A program made the translations under genes and the position numbers. Below are positions 15,280 to 24,836 of a stretch of 39,050 bases of DNA, in pieces. Below the pieces are notes generated by a model. That model ran no database searches. It was given only the letters and a program-made list of their open reading frames with translations, and had not been told where the DNA came from. The stretch's first letter is position 1. Each line of letters opens with the position of its first letter. Source of the DNA: CADEFX01 sp050260355 (GTDB taxonomy: Bacteria; Pseudomonadota; Alphaproteobacteria; Rhizobiales; Hyphomicrobiaceae); the NCBI GenBank assembly GCA_050260355.1, contig JBLNBZ010000129.1, positions 1 to 39,050 of the forward strand. The letters run 5' to 3'.

Positions 15280-17376
15280 TCAGGCGGCGAGGCCGCGCTT
15301 TCTGAGCATAGCGGCGGTGCCTGGCAGCTTTCCGCGAAACGCGATGTAGGCTTCCGCAGGATCGCGCCTGTTTCCAGCGGAGTAGATGAAGTCCTTGAGC
15401 CGGCGTGCCGTCGCACGGTCGAAGACGTTGCCTGCCTCCTCGAAGGCTGCGAACGCATCGGCGTCCATGACCTCCGACCACATGTAGCTGTAATAGCCTG
15501 AAGCATAGCCGCCGCCGGAAAAGACGTGCGCGAAATGCGGCAGACGGTGACGCATGATGATCTCGCGCGGCATGCCGATGCGTTCCAACAGGTCCTTCTC
15601 GAATTTGGACACGTCGATCCGCCCGGGCGAGGAGAGCGAATGCAGTTCCAGATCCGCGAGCGCCGAGGAGACGTACTCGACGGTCGCAAAGCCCTGATTG
15701 AATTTCTGCGCGGCCTCGAGCCGCTTCAGCAAAGCCTCCGGCATCGGCTTGCCGTTGCGGAAGTGCACGGCAAAGCGCCTCAGAATCTCCGGCGTCAGGA
15801 GCCAGTGCTCATAGAGCTGCGACGGCAGCTCCACGAAGTCGGTCGATACGGACGTCCCGGCGATCGATGGATAGGTCACGTTCGAGAGCAGCCCGTGCAG
15901 GGCATGCCCAAACTCGTGGAACAGCGTGCGCGCGTCATCGAACGACAGGAGCGCGGGCTCGCCCTCGGCGCCGCGCGTGAAGTTCATGACGTTGACGACG
16001 ATCGGGCGGATATCGCCGTTGAGCTTCTGCTGGCTGCGGAATGAGCTCATCCAGGCGCCGCTGCGCTTGCTCGGCCGCGCAAAGTAATCGCCGAGAAAAA
16101 GTCCGACGTGTTGCCCTTTCCGGTCGACCACCTCCCAGGCGCGGACATCGGGGTGATAGCGGGGTATGTCGAGCTGCTCCTTGAACGACACGCCGAACAG
16201 CCGCTTGGCCGTCTCGAACGCGGCGGCGATGACGCGATCGAGCTGCAGGTAGGGCTTGATCTCGCTCTCGTCCAAATCGAACTCCGCTCTGCGCACCTTC
16301 TCGGCGTAGTAGCGCCAGTCCCAAGCCTCGATCGCAGCGTTCTGCCCTTCGCTCTCGGCCACCCGCTGCAAGCGCTGGCGCTCGTTGGCGACAGTCACAA
16401 GCGCGGCCTGCCAAACCTCCTCCAGAAGATCTCGTACAGCTGCAGGCGTCTTCGCCATCGCGTCCGCGAGCTTGAACTCGGCAAACGTTTCGTAGCCGAG
16501 CAGATTGGCGCGCTCGGCTCTGAGGGCAACGATCTCCGACGCAATCTCACGGTTGTCGGTCTTGCCGCCGTTCTGCCCGCGGCGCGCCCATGCGGCAAAA
16601 GCCCTCTCTCTCAGATCGCGCCGGGCCGAGAACTGGAGGAAAGGCTCGATGCTGGAGCGTGCCAAGGTCACCAGATGCTTGCCGGCGTGGCCAAGGTCGG
16701 CGGCGGTTCTTGCGGCGGCGGCGCGCACAAACTCGGGGAGTCCCGCCAGGTCCTCCTCGCCATCGAGCACCAACTTGAAGTCCTGCTCGTCGGCCAGCAC
16801 GTTCTGGCCGAACTGCGTGCCGAGCGTTGCCAACCGCTTGTTGATCGCAGCCATGCGCGCCTTCGCCTTTGCGGAAAGCCGCGCGCCGCTGCGCACGAAG
16901 CTGGTGTGATGGCGCTCGAGCACGCGCGTCTGCTCGGCATCGAGCCCGAGCTCCTCGCGCCGCGCGTAAAGCTCATCGATGCGCCGGAACAACTTCGTAT
17001 TCAGCATGACGGCGCTCCAATGCGCCGCCAACTTCGGCGACATCTCCCGCTCGATGGCTTGCAGCTCAGGATTGGTGTCCGCACTGGCAAGATTGAAGAA
17101 CACCCGGGACACCCGATCGAGCACCCGGCCGCTCTTCTCGAAAGCGACGATAGTATTGGCAAAGCTCGGACGCGCTTTGGCGTTAGCTATGCGCTCGATC
17201 TCTTGCTTGCTCTCCTTCAGGGCGTGATCGAAGGCGGGGCGGAAGTGCTCAGGCCGGATCGCCGCAAACGGTGGCGCGCCGAAGGGGCCGCGCCACGGCG
17301 CCAGCAGAGGGTTGGCGGCAGGCCGCTTGCGCGCCGTCGGCACAGTCTTGGCCGTCCTGGCTTTCTTCACGCTCAT
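15280..17376 (-). CDS. M3 family oligopeptidase (oligopeptidase A/Dcp type)
   Basis: A zinc metallopeptidase of family M3, 698 residues, degrading short peptides in the cytoplasm. The zinc motif HEFGH is at 487-491, with the third ligand Glu516 in DFVELPSQLYEHW, and the substrate-binding GYASGYYSYMWSEVMDADAF segment is present near 623-642. The N-terminus (NPLLAPWRGPFGAPPFAAIRPEHFRPAFDHAL) matches oligopeptidase A and peptidyl-dipeptidase Dcp; which of the two cannot be decided here. The first 20 residues are Lys/Arg/Ala-rich and no signal peptide is seen. It lies 26 bp after htpG on the same strand, so htpG and this gene may be co-transcribed as a protein-quality-control pair. Confidence 0.93.
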   Translation of the reverse strand: MSVKKARTAKTVPTARKRPAANPLLAPWRGPFGAPPFAAIRPEHFRPAFDHALKESKQEIERIANAKARPSFANTIVAFEKSGRVLDRVSRVFFNLASADTNPELQAIEREMSPKLAAHWSAVMLNTKLFRRIDELYARREELGLDAEQTRVLERHHTSFVRSGARLSAKAKARMAAINKRLATLGTQFGQNVLADEQDFKLVLDGEEDLAGLPEFVRAAAARTAADLGHAGKHLVTLARSSIEPFLQFSARRDLRERAFAAWARRGQNGGKTDNREIASEIVALRAERANLLGYETFAEFKLADAMAKTPAAVRDLLEEVWQAALVTVANERQRLQRVAESEGQNAAIEAWDWRYYAEKVRRAEFDLDESEIKPYLQLDRVIAAAFETAKRLFGVSFKEQLDIPRYHPDVRAWEVVDRKGQHVGLFLGDYFARPSKRSGAWMSSFRSQQKLNGDIRPIVVNVMNFTRGAEGEPALLSFDDARTLFHEFGHALHGLLSNVTYPSIAGTSVSTDFVELPSQLYEHWLLTPEILRRFAVHFRNGKPMPEALLKRLEAAQKFNQGFATVEYVSSALADLELHSLSSPGRIDVSKFEKDLLERIGMPREIIMRHRLPHFAHVFSGGGYASGYYSYMWSEVMDADAFAAFEEAGNVFDRATARRLKDFIYSAGNRRDPAEAYIAFRGKLPGTAAMLRKRGLAA

Positions 17377-17402
17377 GACCTTGGCTCTCCGAAGTTTATG
17401 AT

Positions 17403-19283
17403 CTAGCCGTCCAGTCCCCGGACGACGAAGCGATTGAGACGCTCGGCGAACTTCGCGGGCTCGGCCGGCAACTCCCCTTCCAGCAGGAGGGCCTGATCGA
17501 AGAGCAGCTGCGCAAGCTCGCGAAGCTCGTCCTTGCGTCCCGCTGCAAGCTCGCGTCCCAGGCCCTCGATGAGGGGGTGTGACGGGTTGATCTCGAGCAC
17601 CGGCTTGCTCCCTATGCCGCGCTTCTGTCGCTGCAGCAGGCGCTCCAGCCCTCGATCGGGCCCACCCTCCGCCGCAACGAGGCACGCGGCCGAGGTGACC
17701 AGCAGCTTGGAGGCCCGCACGTCCGAGACCTCAGCTCCCAATGCGTCCTTCATAGCGGCAAGAAGCGAGGCGATGTCGTCTGCCTTCGGCTCCGGCTTGG
17801 CCTCGCCCTCGACCGGGATCGAGCTCAAATCGGCCTCGCCCTGTGTCAACGACTTCAGCGGCTTGCCCTCGAAGCTCAGGCCGAGCGAGGTCCAGAAATG
17901 GTCGACGGGATCGGCCAGAAGCAGTACCTCCACGTTGCGTGCCCTCGCCGCCTCGAGCTGTGGGCTCGACTTGATGAGATCAAGGCTGTCGCCACTCAGG
18001 TAGTAGATTTCAGTCTGATTGGGCCGCAGCGCGGCGACGTAGTCCTTCAGCGAGCGCCAGCCCGGACCGGCCGTCGAGCGGAAGCGCGCCAGCTTGAGTA
18101 GCTGGTCCCGGCGCTCGAAGTCCTCGTAGATGCCCTCCTTCAACACGCCGCCGAAGGTCTCCCAGATCTTCTCGTAGCGGGCACCCTCCTTCTCGGCGAG
18201 CGCTTCGAGCTCCGAGAGGAGGCGACCCGTCACAGCACGGCGGATCTGGCCGACCTGTGGGTTGTTCTGCAGGATCTCGCGCGAGATGTTGAGCGGCACG
18301 TCCTCGGAGTCGATGACGCCGCGTACGAAGCGCAGGTAGCTCGGCAGCAACGCGGCATCGTCCGTGATGAAGACGCGACGCACGTAAAGCTTCACGCGGC
18401 CCTTGCGCTCGATGTCGAACAGGTCATAGGGGGCCTTGGTCGGCACGAACAGCAGGACAGCATAGGACTGGCGGCCCTCGGCCTTGTAGTGGAGCGTCAG
18501 CGCCGGCTCGTCGAACTGATGCGCGACCCGGTTGTAGACCTCCTTGTATTCCTCCGGCTTGACCTCTGCCTTGCTGCGCTGCCAGAGCGCGCTCGCGGAG
18601 TTGATCTGGCGGGCCTTGCCCCCGCCGTCGACCAGCTCGATCGGGAACAGGATATGATCAGAGTAGGTGCGCACGATGCGCTCGATCTCGTGCTCCTCCA
18701 GAAAGCTCTTCGCGTCCGATTTGAGGTGGAGGATCACCGCGGTGCCGCGCGTGACGGTTGCAGCGAGGGGGGCAGGGGCGGGACCGACGCTGAAGCCGCC
18801 CGCTCCGTCCGACGACCAAAGGAACGCGCTGGCGCTCCCCGCCCTGCGGCTGACGACCTCGATGCGGTCGGCCACCATGAAGGCGGAATAGAAGCCGACG
18901 CCGAATTGACCGATGAACGAGGAGCCTTCGGAGCTGCCCGCGAGCCGCTCGAGAAATGCGCGCGTCCCCGAGCGCGCGATCGTTCCCAGATTATCGATCA
19001 GCTCCTGCTCATCCATGCCGATGCCGTTGTCGGCAATCGTCAGCCGGGCCTGATTTTTGTCGGCGCTGATGCGGATGGCGAACCTGGAATCTCCCCCGAG
19101 CAGGTCCGGCTTGGCGATCGCCTCATAGCGAAGCTTGTCGCAAGCGTCGGACGCATTCGAGATCAGCTCCCGCAGAAAGACTTCCTTCTCGGTGTAGACC
19201 GAGTGGACCATCAGGTGGAGGAGCTGGGCGACCTCGGTCTTGAAGGCGTGTTGAGCCGGTTGCTGCGCCGCGTCGGCAGCCAT
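17403..19283 (-). CDS. htpG: Chaperone HtpG (bacterial Hsp90)
   Basis: ATP-dependent chaperone, 626 residues, the normal length for HtpG. The N-terminal GHKL ATPase domain shows ELISNASDACDKLRYEA, the DNGIGMDEQELIDNLGTIARSGT nucleotide-binding motif and the GQFGVGFYSAFMVAD lid. The middle domain has RRVFITDDAALLPSYLRFVRGVIDSEDVPLNISREILQ, including the catalytic arginine loop. The C-terminal dimerisation domain is intact. ATG 19283 is chosen for the GAGGAAA ribosome site seven bases upstream; the frame continues to 19307. No clear sigma-32 promoter was recognised upstream. Followed at 26 bp by the M3 peptidase gene. Confidence 0.97.
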   Translation of the reverse strand: MAADAAQQPAQHAFKTEVAQLLHLMVHSVYTEKEVFLRELISNASDACDKLRYEAIAKPDLLGGDSRFAIRISADKNQARLTIADNGIGMDEQELIDNLGTIARSGTRAFLERLAGSSEGSSFIGQFGVGFYSAFMVADRIEVVSRRAGSASAFLWSSDGAGGFSVGPAPAPLAATVTRGTAVILHLKSDAKSFLEEHEIERIVRTYSDHILFPIELVDGGGKARQINSASALWQRSKAEVKPEEYKEVYNRVAHQFDEPALTLHYKAEGRQSYAVLLFVPTKAPYDLFDIERKGRVKLYVRRVFITDDAALLPSYLRFVRGVIDSEDVPLNISREILQNNPQVGQIRRAVTGRLLSELEALAEKEGARYEKIWETFGGVLKEGIYEDFERRDQLLKLARFRSTAGPGWRSLKDYVAALRPNQTEIYYLSGDSLDLIKSSPQLEAARARNVEVLLLADPVDHFWTSLGLSFEGKPLKSLTQGEADLSSIPVEGEAKPEPKADDIASLLAAMKDALGAEVSDVRASKLLVTSAACLVAAEGGPDRGLERLLQRQKRGIGSKPVLEINPSHPLIEGLGRELAAGRKDELRELAQLLFDQALLLEGELPAEPAKFAERLNRFVVRGLDG

Positions 19284-19524
19284 GACTTTCCTCTTCGATG
19301 TGTGCACTAGAAGCTCGTGAACCTAGTGTATCCTGGTCCAGAAGCTCTCCAACGAGCCTCACCGCAGGAGCTCGCACGGGTGGAGGAACTTCCGAGCCGC
19401 TACACTGGAGGCTCGGGATTATTGCCGCCGCGCGGCACGAATCAAGCTGATGGGCGATCAAAACCATGAGGGCCGGCGCGCGGCCGGCCCGGGTGGGGAT
19501 GTTGCGCTCTTGAGAGAGAAGGTT

Positions 19525-19598
19525 GGCCCGGTTCTTAGGGCTTAGCCCCGGGGGGCTGGGGGGCTGAGATTCCAGAGCTTCGCGTCCAGAACCGGGCC
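19525..19598. repeat. Palindromic unit A (74 bp, nested hairpins)
   Basis: Outer arms GGCCCGGTTCT (19525-19535) and AGAACCGGGCC (19588-19598) are perfectly complementary over 11 bp. An inner hairpin pairs CTTAGCCCC (19541-19549) with GGGGCTGAG (19560-19568), with one G-T pair. Outer arms and several inner blocks resemble unit B at 19746-19809, as if the two were diverged copies of one palindromic element. Confidence 0.65.
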
Positions 19599-19687
19599 GA
19601 GAGGCAACGGTCCAAACTATCGCCTGGGTTTGCGGCGTGGGAACGACGGGATTGCGGCCGAATGGGGATATCTGCGCAGACGGGATC

Positions 19688-19723
19688 GCCCTTTGAAGGC
19701 CTTCTTGCCAGCGCGCAAAGGGC
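19688..19723. repeat. Inverted repeat C (36 bp)
   Basis: GCCCTTTG (19688-19695) and CAAAGGGC (19716-19723) form a perfect 8-bp stem around a 20-base loop that itself begins with the palindrome AAGGCCTT. It lies between palindromic units A and B and belongs to the same structured block. Confidence 0.55.
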
Positions 19724-19732
19724 TTGCGGGGT

Positions 19733-19822
19733 GGAGAAAAGAAAACCCCGGTTCACCGCGGAGCCCTAAGGGGATCGGGGGCTGGGCTCCGGCAGCGACC
19801 GAACCGGGGGAAAGTGTCGTTG
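19733..19822 (-). ncRNA. Candidate small RNA ending in palindromic unit B with a T-tract
   Basis: On the minus strand unit B has outer arms CCCCGGTTC/GAACCGGGG (19801-19809 with 19746-19754, 9 bp) and an inner 8-bp stem CGGAGCCC/GGGCTCCG (19784-19791 with 19759-19766). It is followed directly by TTTTCTTTTC (19736-19745), the mark of a factor-independent terminator. A good -10 box TATACT lies at 19829-19834, which would start a transcript near 19822; its -35 box is poor. No minus-strand gene lies upstream for the terminator to serve. A short structured RNA of about 90 nt fits; a palindromic repeat that happens to resemble a terminator is the alternative. Confidence 0.3.
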
Positions 19823-19975
19823 AGGATCAGTATACGTAGCTTTGCGGCAGCGCCTTGAACGCACAATGGCGCTGTCGTGACTTTCGCCGATGCAACCGCT
19901 CGCATGATGCTGCGCTCGTCTTGCGCTCCTTTTCGAAAGGCGCAATCATCGCGCATTCCTATGCAGGAGGCGCAC

Positions 19976-20509
19976 TTGAGCGATACCGAGCCGATCTACT
20001 TGCGCTCCAGAAATGGAGCGAATCATTCTGCTTCCAATGCGCTCTCCACCGCTCCGACGGTCCCTTCAGTCGTCTCGTTCAACATGCACGAGCTGCGTGC
20101 GATCCTGGCGGTCTACGGGCGCAAGGTCGCCGCGGGCGACTGGCGCGACTACGCCATAGACTTCGGCAGGGACAAGGCGGTGTTCTCGGTCTTCCGCCGC
20201 GCCAGCGAGGTCCCGCTTTACACCATCGAGAAGAATCCGAAGCTTGCGCGCCGACAGGGCGCCTACAGCGTGGTGGCGGCTACGGGATTGATCCTGAAGC
20301 GCGGTCACGACCTGAAGCGCGTGCTGAGCGTGCTCGACAAAAACGTCCGGCTGGTGGTGGCCTGTGGTCGGCAAGTCAAGCTACGGGCACCGGCCAGGGC
20401 ATCGGGGCAAACGAAAAGGGCCCCGCTCGGCGGGGCCCTTCCGCTCATCATTCCGCTTATCTCTATTCGCGGTCGCCGAGCAGATACAGCAGCGACTGGA
20501 ACATGTTGA
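19976..20509 (+). CDS. DUF2794 family protein with C-terminal extension
   Basis: The core (about residues 30-125) is the alphaproteobacterial DUF2794 domain: MHELRAILAVYGRKVAAGDWRDYAIDF, then AVFSVFRRASEVPLYTIEKNPKLARRQGAYSVVAATGLILKRGHDLKRVLSVLDK. Function unknown. The start is taken as TTG 19976, with AGGAGG five bases ahead (19965-19970); an ATG at 19961 lies before that ribosome site and would not use it. The predicted 177 residues exceed the roughly 120 I expect. After the domain the frame runs on through the hairpin terminator at 20414-20440 and 47 bp into the 3' end of the convergent BI-1 gene. The domain is certain; the tail is doubtful. Confidence 0.85.
   Translation: MSDTEPIYLRSRNGANHSASNALSTAPTVPSVVSFNMHELRAILAVYGRKVAAGDWRDYAIDFGRDKAVFSVFRRASEVPLYTIEKNPKLARRQGAYSVVAATGLILKRGHDLKRVLSVLDKNVRLVVACGRQVKLRAPARASGQTKRAPLGGALPLIIPLISIRGRRADTAATGTC
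20414..20440 (-). terminator. Factor-independent terminator of the BI-1 family gene
   Basis: An 11-bp perfect stem AAGGGCCCCGC/GCGGGGCCCTT with a TCG loop, 23 bases past the minus-strand stop of the BI-1 gene. On the minus strand it is followed by TTTTCGTTT, a good T-tract. On the plus strand the tract is only TTCC, but the stem could also end the DUF2794 transcript, whose reading frame passes through it. Confidence 0.85.
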
Positions 20510-21263
20510 TGAAGTCGAGATAGAGGTTCAGCGCACCCATAATGGCGGTCTTGGCCGCCATCGCGGCATCGCCGACAACCGCGTAGTAGTTGTCCTTGAT
20601 CTGCTGGGTGTCGTAGGCGGTGAGACCGGCAAACGCCAGCACGCCGATCACGGAGATCGCAAACTGAAGCGCGGGCGAGTGCAGCCAGATGTTGACGAGG
20701 CTGGCCAGAATCAGGCCGATCACGCCCATGATCAGAAACGTGCCCCAACCCGACAGATCCCGCTTCGTGGTGTAGCCGTAGAGGCTAAGCGCCGCGAACG
20801 AGGCCGCCGTGATGAAGAACACGCGGGTGATCGACTGACCGGTGAAGACCAGGAAGATGGTCGACAGCGATGCACCCATGACCGCCGCGAATACCCAGAA
20901 GCTGATCTGGGTCGCGGCCACGCTCATCTTGTACACCCTGAAGGACAGGAAGAAGACGAGCGCGAGGGGCGCCAGCATCAGTACCCACTTGAGGGGGCTG
21001 ACGAACACCAGCTGGCCGAACTCCGTGAGGAACAGTCCGTTGCGCAGGCCGACCATCCGGCCGCCGGCCTGAGCCGCGAGCGCGGGATCGGTTGTCACCG
21101 CCATGCTGTAGATGAAGTAGGCGACGAGGCCGGTCAACGCCACACCTGCCGCCATGTAATTGTAGACGCTCAGCATGTACGCGCGCAGACCTTCGTCGAC
21201 GGCGACGGCGCGGTCGCGCGCCGTCGAGCTGACTTGCGCATACCTGTTGTCGAGTTGAGCCAT
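20463..21263 (-). CDS. Bax inhibitor-1/YccA family membrane protein
   Basis: A 266-residue inner-membrane protein with seven hydrophobic segments and BI-1 hallmarks. These are an N-terminal cytoplasmic part, GLRAYMLSVYNYMAAGVALTG, the central VFAAVMGASLSTIFLVFTGQSI, and the C-terminal AGLTAYDTQQIKDNYYAV, followed by a final segment and tail. Family members include YccA, an inhibitor of FtsH, and YbhL; structural work on a bacterial homologue showed a pH-sensitive calcium leak. ATG 21263 with AAGGGA upstream is preferred over an in-frame upstream ATG at 21290. It has its own 186-bp upstream region and a strong terminator. Confidence 0.93.
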   Translation of the reverse strand: MAQLDNRYAQVSSTARDRAVAVDEGLRAYMLSVYNYMAAGVALTGLVAYFIYSMAVTTDPALAAQAGGRMVGLRNGLFLTEFGQLVFVSPLKWVLMLAPLALVFFLSFRVYKMSVAATQISFWVFAAVMGASLSTIFLVFTGQSITRVFFITAASFAALSLYGYTTKRDLSGWGTFLIMGVIGLILASLVNIWLHSPALQFAISVIGVLAFAGLTAYDTQQIKDNYYAVVGDAAMAAKTAIMGALNLYLDFINMFQSLLYLLGDRE

Positions 21264-21402
21264 TGTGTGAGTTCCCTTTGAGGCCTCCACGCGGTCCCTA
21301 TTGGGCTCGCGTCGCTAACACAATATGTCCGCGGATCTTGTCCCTTTCAAGCACGTAGAACTACGAAAAATCAGACGCGCGGCGCTCTAAGGCTATTTAT
21401 AT

Positions 21403-21416
21403 TAGACTTTCGTCTA
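21403..21416. repeat. Short inverted repeat in the BI-1 upstream region
   Basis: TAGAC/GTCTA arms around a 4-base spacer, in an AT-rich patch that stands out in this GC-rich DNA. It lies 34 bp after the ABC permease stop and 140 bp before the BI-1 start. On the minus strand it reads as a stem with a GAAA loop. It could be an operator or part of a weak terminator; there is too little to decide. Confidence 0.3.
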
Positions 21417-21449
21417 TTACATGCCGCGCCGCCCCAGCTCATCCCCTGA

Positions 21450-24028
21450 TTATTCCGACCTCAGGTAGGGAACCGCTGGCGCCCGGAATACCCGCGCAGT
21501 GCCGATGCCACCCAGGACGGCAACCAAAAGAACAGCGATACCAATGGCTTGCCCGACGGCAGAGGCTGAGAACACGAACGAAAGGTCCATCACCGACGTC
21601 AACGCCACCCAGGCCGCAAGGCTGCCGAGGACGGCGGCGAGCAACGCGGCGGCGAATGCCAGCATGAGGTACTCGGCCAGGTGAGCCCTCAGGATCCGGC
21701 CGCGGGTGGCGCCAAGAACCTTCAGGATCACCGACTGTTGGATCCGCTGGCGCTGCGCCGTCACCAGAGCCCCGGCGAGTACGAGTGCGCCTGCTACGAG
21801 CGTCACGCTGCTGGCGATCCGGACAGCCAACATGATGCGGTCGAATATCGCGCTGAACGCGTTGATGGCATCCCTGACCCTGATCGTGGTTACCGCCGGG
21901 TAGGCCCTGCCGATGCTCTTGGCGAGGCCAGCCTCCTTGGCCAGCGGCACATCCCCGGGCAGAGCGATGGTCGCCAGGAGATTATGCGGGGCGGCACGCA
22001 GGGCATTCGGCGAGAAGACCATGATGAAGTTGATGGCCAAGCTCTCCCAGTGGACGTCCCGCAGATTGGCCACGCGTGCCGTCAAGTTGCGGCCCAGCAC
22101 ATTCACGGTCACGGAATCGCCGACCTTGAGGCCCAGGCCCTTCGCGAGCTCCGCCTCGAAGGACACGAGAGGAGGTCCGGAATAATCAGGCGGCCACCAT
22201 TCGCCTTGCACGACCGATGAGCCCTCGGGAACGTCGTCGGCAAAGGTGAGACCGCGATCCCCGGTCAGCACCCAGGCGGCTTCGGGCGGCGCCTTGATTT
22301 GCTCGACAGGCCGATTCCCGAGACGCACCAGCCTGCCGCGCAGCATGGGCGCCTGATTGACGTGCGCCGCAGGCATCTCCTTGTGCACCAGGTCGACGAA
22401 GCCCGAGACATCGCCGGGGGGGATGTCGAGGACGAAATAGTCCGGCGAGTTCTTCGGCAGACGGCTCGATAGCTCCGACACGATCGACGTGTCCGCCAGC
22501 GCAACGGCGACAAGGAGCGACAGCCCTGTGCCGAGCGAGAGAATGACGGAGCGCGTGAGCCCATCCGGCGACCCGAGGTTGCTGATGGCCAGCGCGAGCT
22601 CCGGCTGGCGGGGCCGCGGTACTCGGCGAGCCAACAGTGTGACCGCTGTCCCCAATGCAAAGAAGAGAGCGAGGATGCCGGCGAGGCTCAGACAAAAGTA
22701 GAGAGCGATGCGCTGTGACTCCGACGTGCCGAGCGCCAACGCCAACAGTCCGGCAGCGGCACCTGCCGTAAGCGCCAGGATGTGCCAGCGCGGCAGCACG
22801 GGCTCGCGCACCACCTGCTCCCGAAACAAGACGCTGGGGCGCACCATCTCGGCTCGTCCGAGCGGCCAGAGCGTGAAGAGGAGGGAGACCAGCAGGCCGT
22901 AGGCGGTGGAAATGATCAGTGTCCTGGCGTTGATGGCGACCTCGACCTTGATCGGCAACGCGTCGCCGACAAGCGCACTGAGCAGATAGGGGAACGACAA
23001 ACCGAGCCCCAGTCCGAGTGCCACGCCGATGCCCGTGATCAACGCAACCTGAGTCAGGTGAACGGCAAAGACTTGGCTGCTCGTGGCGCCGAGGCTCTTG
23101 AACGTGGCGATGACCTGGCGGCGGCGCTCGATGAAGGCCGCGACTGAGTTGGCGACTCCGACGCCGCCGACGAGCAGCGTGGTGAGCCCGATCAAGGTGA
23201 GGAACTGACGCAGACGCTCGAGCGTGCGCGTGACCGAAGGGTGGGGATCGCGCCGGTCGGCGATCATGAAGCCCGAGTCGGGCAGGTCACGCTTCACCTC
23301 GTCGCGGAAGGCGACAAGCCCCCCATCGCCGGTAGTGCCCGCTGCGGCAAGCTTTATCGCATAGCGCCAGCGCACCAGGCTTCCCGGCTCCGCGAGCGCG
23401 GTCTTCTCGAGCGTGCCGGTTGAGACGAACACACGCGGCCCGAAAGACAGCCGGTCAGCAAGCCTGTCCGGCTCGGCTGCCACCGTCGCACGGATCTCGA
23501 CGGTGGTCTTGCCGAGCTGCATCCGGTCGCCGATCTTCAGACCGAGCCGTTCGAGCAGGATCGGGTCGACCGCGGCGCCGTCGCCCTGGTGGACCGCGCG
23601 CTCGACGCTCGCTTCGCCCGCGAGTGTCAACTGGCCTACGAGCGGATAGGCCGCGTCGATCGCCTTGAGCTCGACCAAGCTCTGCTCGGTGCCATCAGGG
23701 CGGCGCGCCATGGCACGTAGCGTTGCAGTCTCGCTCAGGCGTCCGTGCCGCTCCATCCATGTGCGTTCGGCGGGCTCCGCGCGGCGATGCGGCCGCGCGA
23801 GCGTGACATCGCCGCCGAGGAGGGACTCTCCCTGCCGCTCGAAACCGGCCTTCAATGCGTCAGTGAGGGCCCCGACGCCGGCAATAACCCCCACCCCGAG
23901 CGCCAAGCAGGCGATGAACACGTAGAAGCCGTTCAGGCCGCCGCGAAGCTCCCGCATCGCGAGCGAGAAAATGCGTGCGAGATTGGATGTGGAGGAAACG
24001 GGCGCAGGTGCTGTCGCGGTATTGATGG

Positions 24029-24032
<4 letters not shown>
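21450..24032 (-). CDS. ABC transporter permease, FtsX/YbbP type
   Basis: An 860-residue inner-membrane permease built from two FtsX/MacB-like halves. The first half has a membrane helix at about 35-60, a large periplasmic domain, then three helices with the signature RRRQVIATFKSLGATSSQVFAVH (near 310-330). Two central helices follow (about 415-465), then a second periplasmic domain and three helices with TAQRQRIQQSVILKVLGATRGRIL. This ten-helix layout matches YbbP, the partner of YbbA. Such type VII ABC systems usually do mechanical work or move lipids or lipoproteins rather than importing solutes. Its start overlaps the stop of the ATPase gene (ATGA). The adjacent divergent tesA mirrors the tesA-ybbA-ybbP neighbourhood of E. 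coli. Confidence 0.92.
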
Positions 24033-24745
<713 letters not shown>

Positions 24746-24836
24746 GGTCTTGCCCCAACTTCAGCCGCTTTCTAATTGACTCTGTGGCTGCTGGGGACGC
24801 TGGTCCAACGGAGTAATTCTTCTCGGTCAGGGCATC

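Larger units (their letters stand above)
19284..19975. other. 692-bp non-coding stretch rich in inverted repeats
   Basis: No frame here has a convincing ribosome site or family match. The proximal 170 bp should hold the htpG promoter and the last 150 bp the DUF2794 promoter. Between them lie a GC-rich hairpin (19470-19490: GGGCCGGC/GCCGGCCC), a 74-bp palindromic unit (19525-19598), a third inverted repeat (19688-19723) and a second 64-bp palindromic unit (19746-19809). Details are given with those entries. Confidence 0.7.

Noticed and set aside
19460..19835. The structured region as RNase P RNA, tmRNA, SRP RNA or 6S RNA
   Set aside because: The conserved blocks I would expect (GAGGAAAGTCCGGGC of RNase P, a T-arm and CCA with a tag frame for tmRNA, the SRP tip loop) are absent on both strands, and no 6S-like bubble was recognised.
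19535..19956. Two minus-strand frames (19535-19756 and 19753-19956) in the htpG-DUF2794 gap
   Set aside because: They translate through the palindromic units, have no good ribosome sites and no family resemblance; the DNA is better explained by structured repeats.
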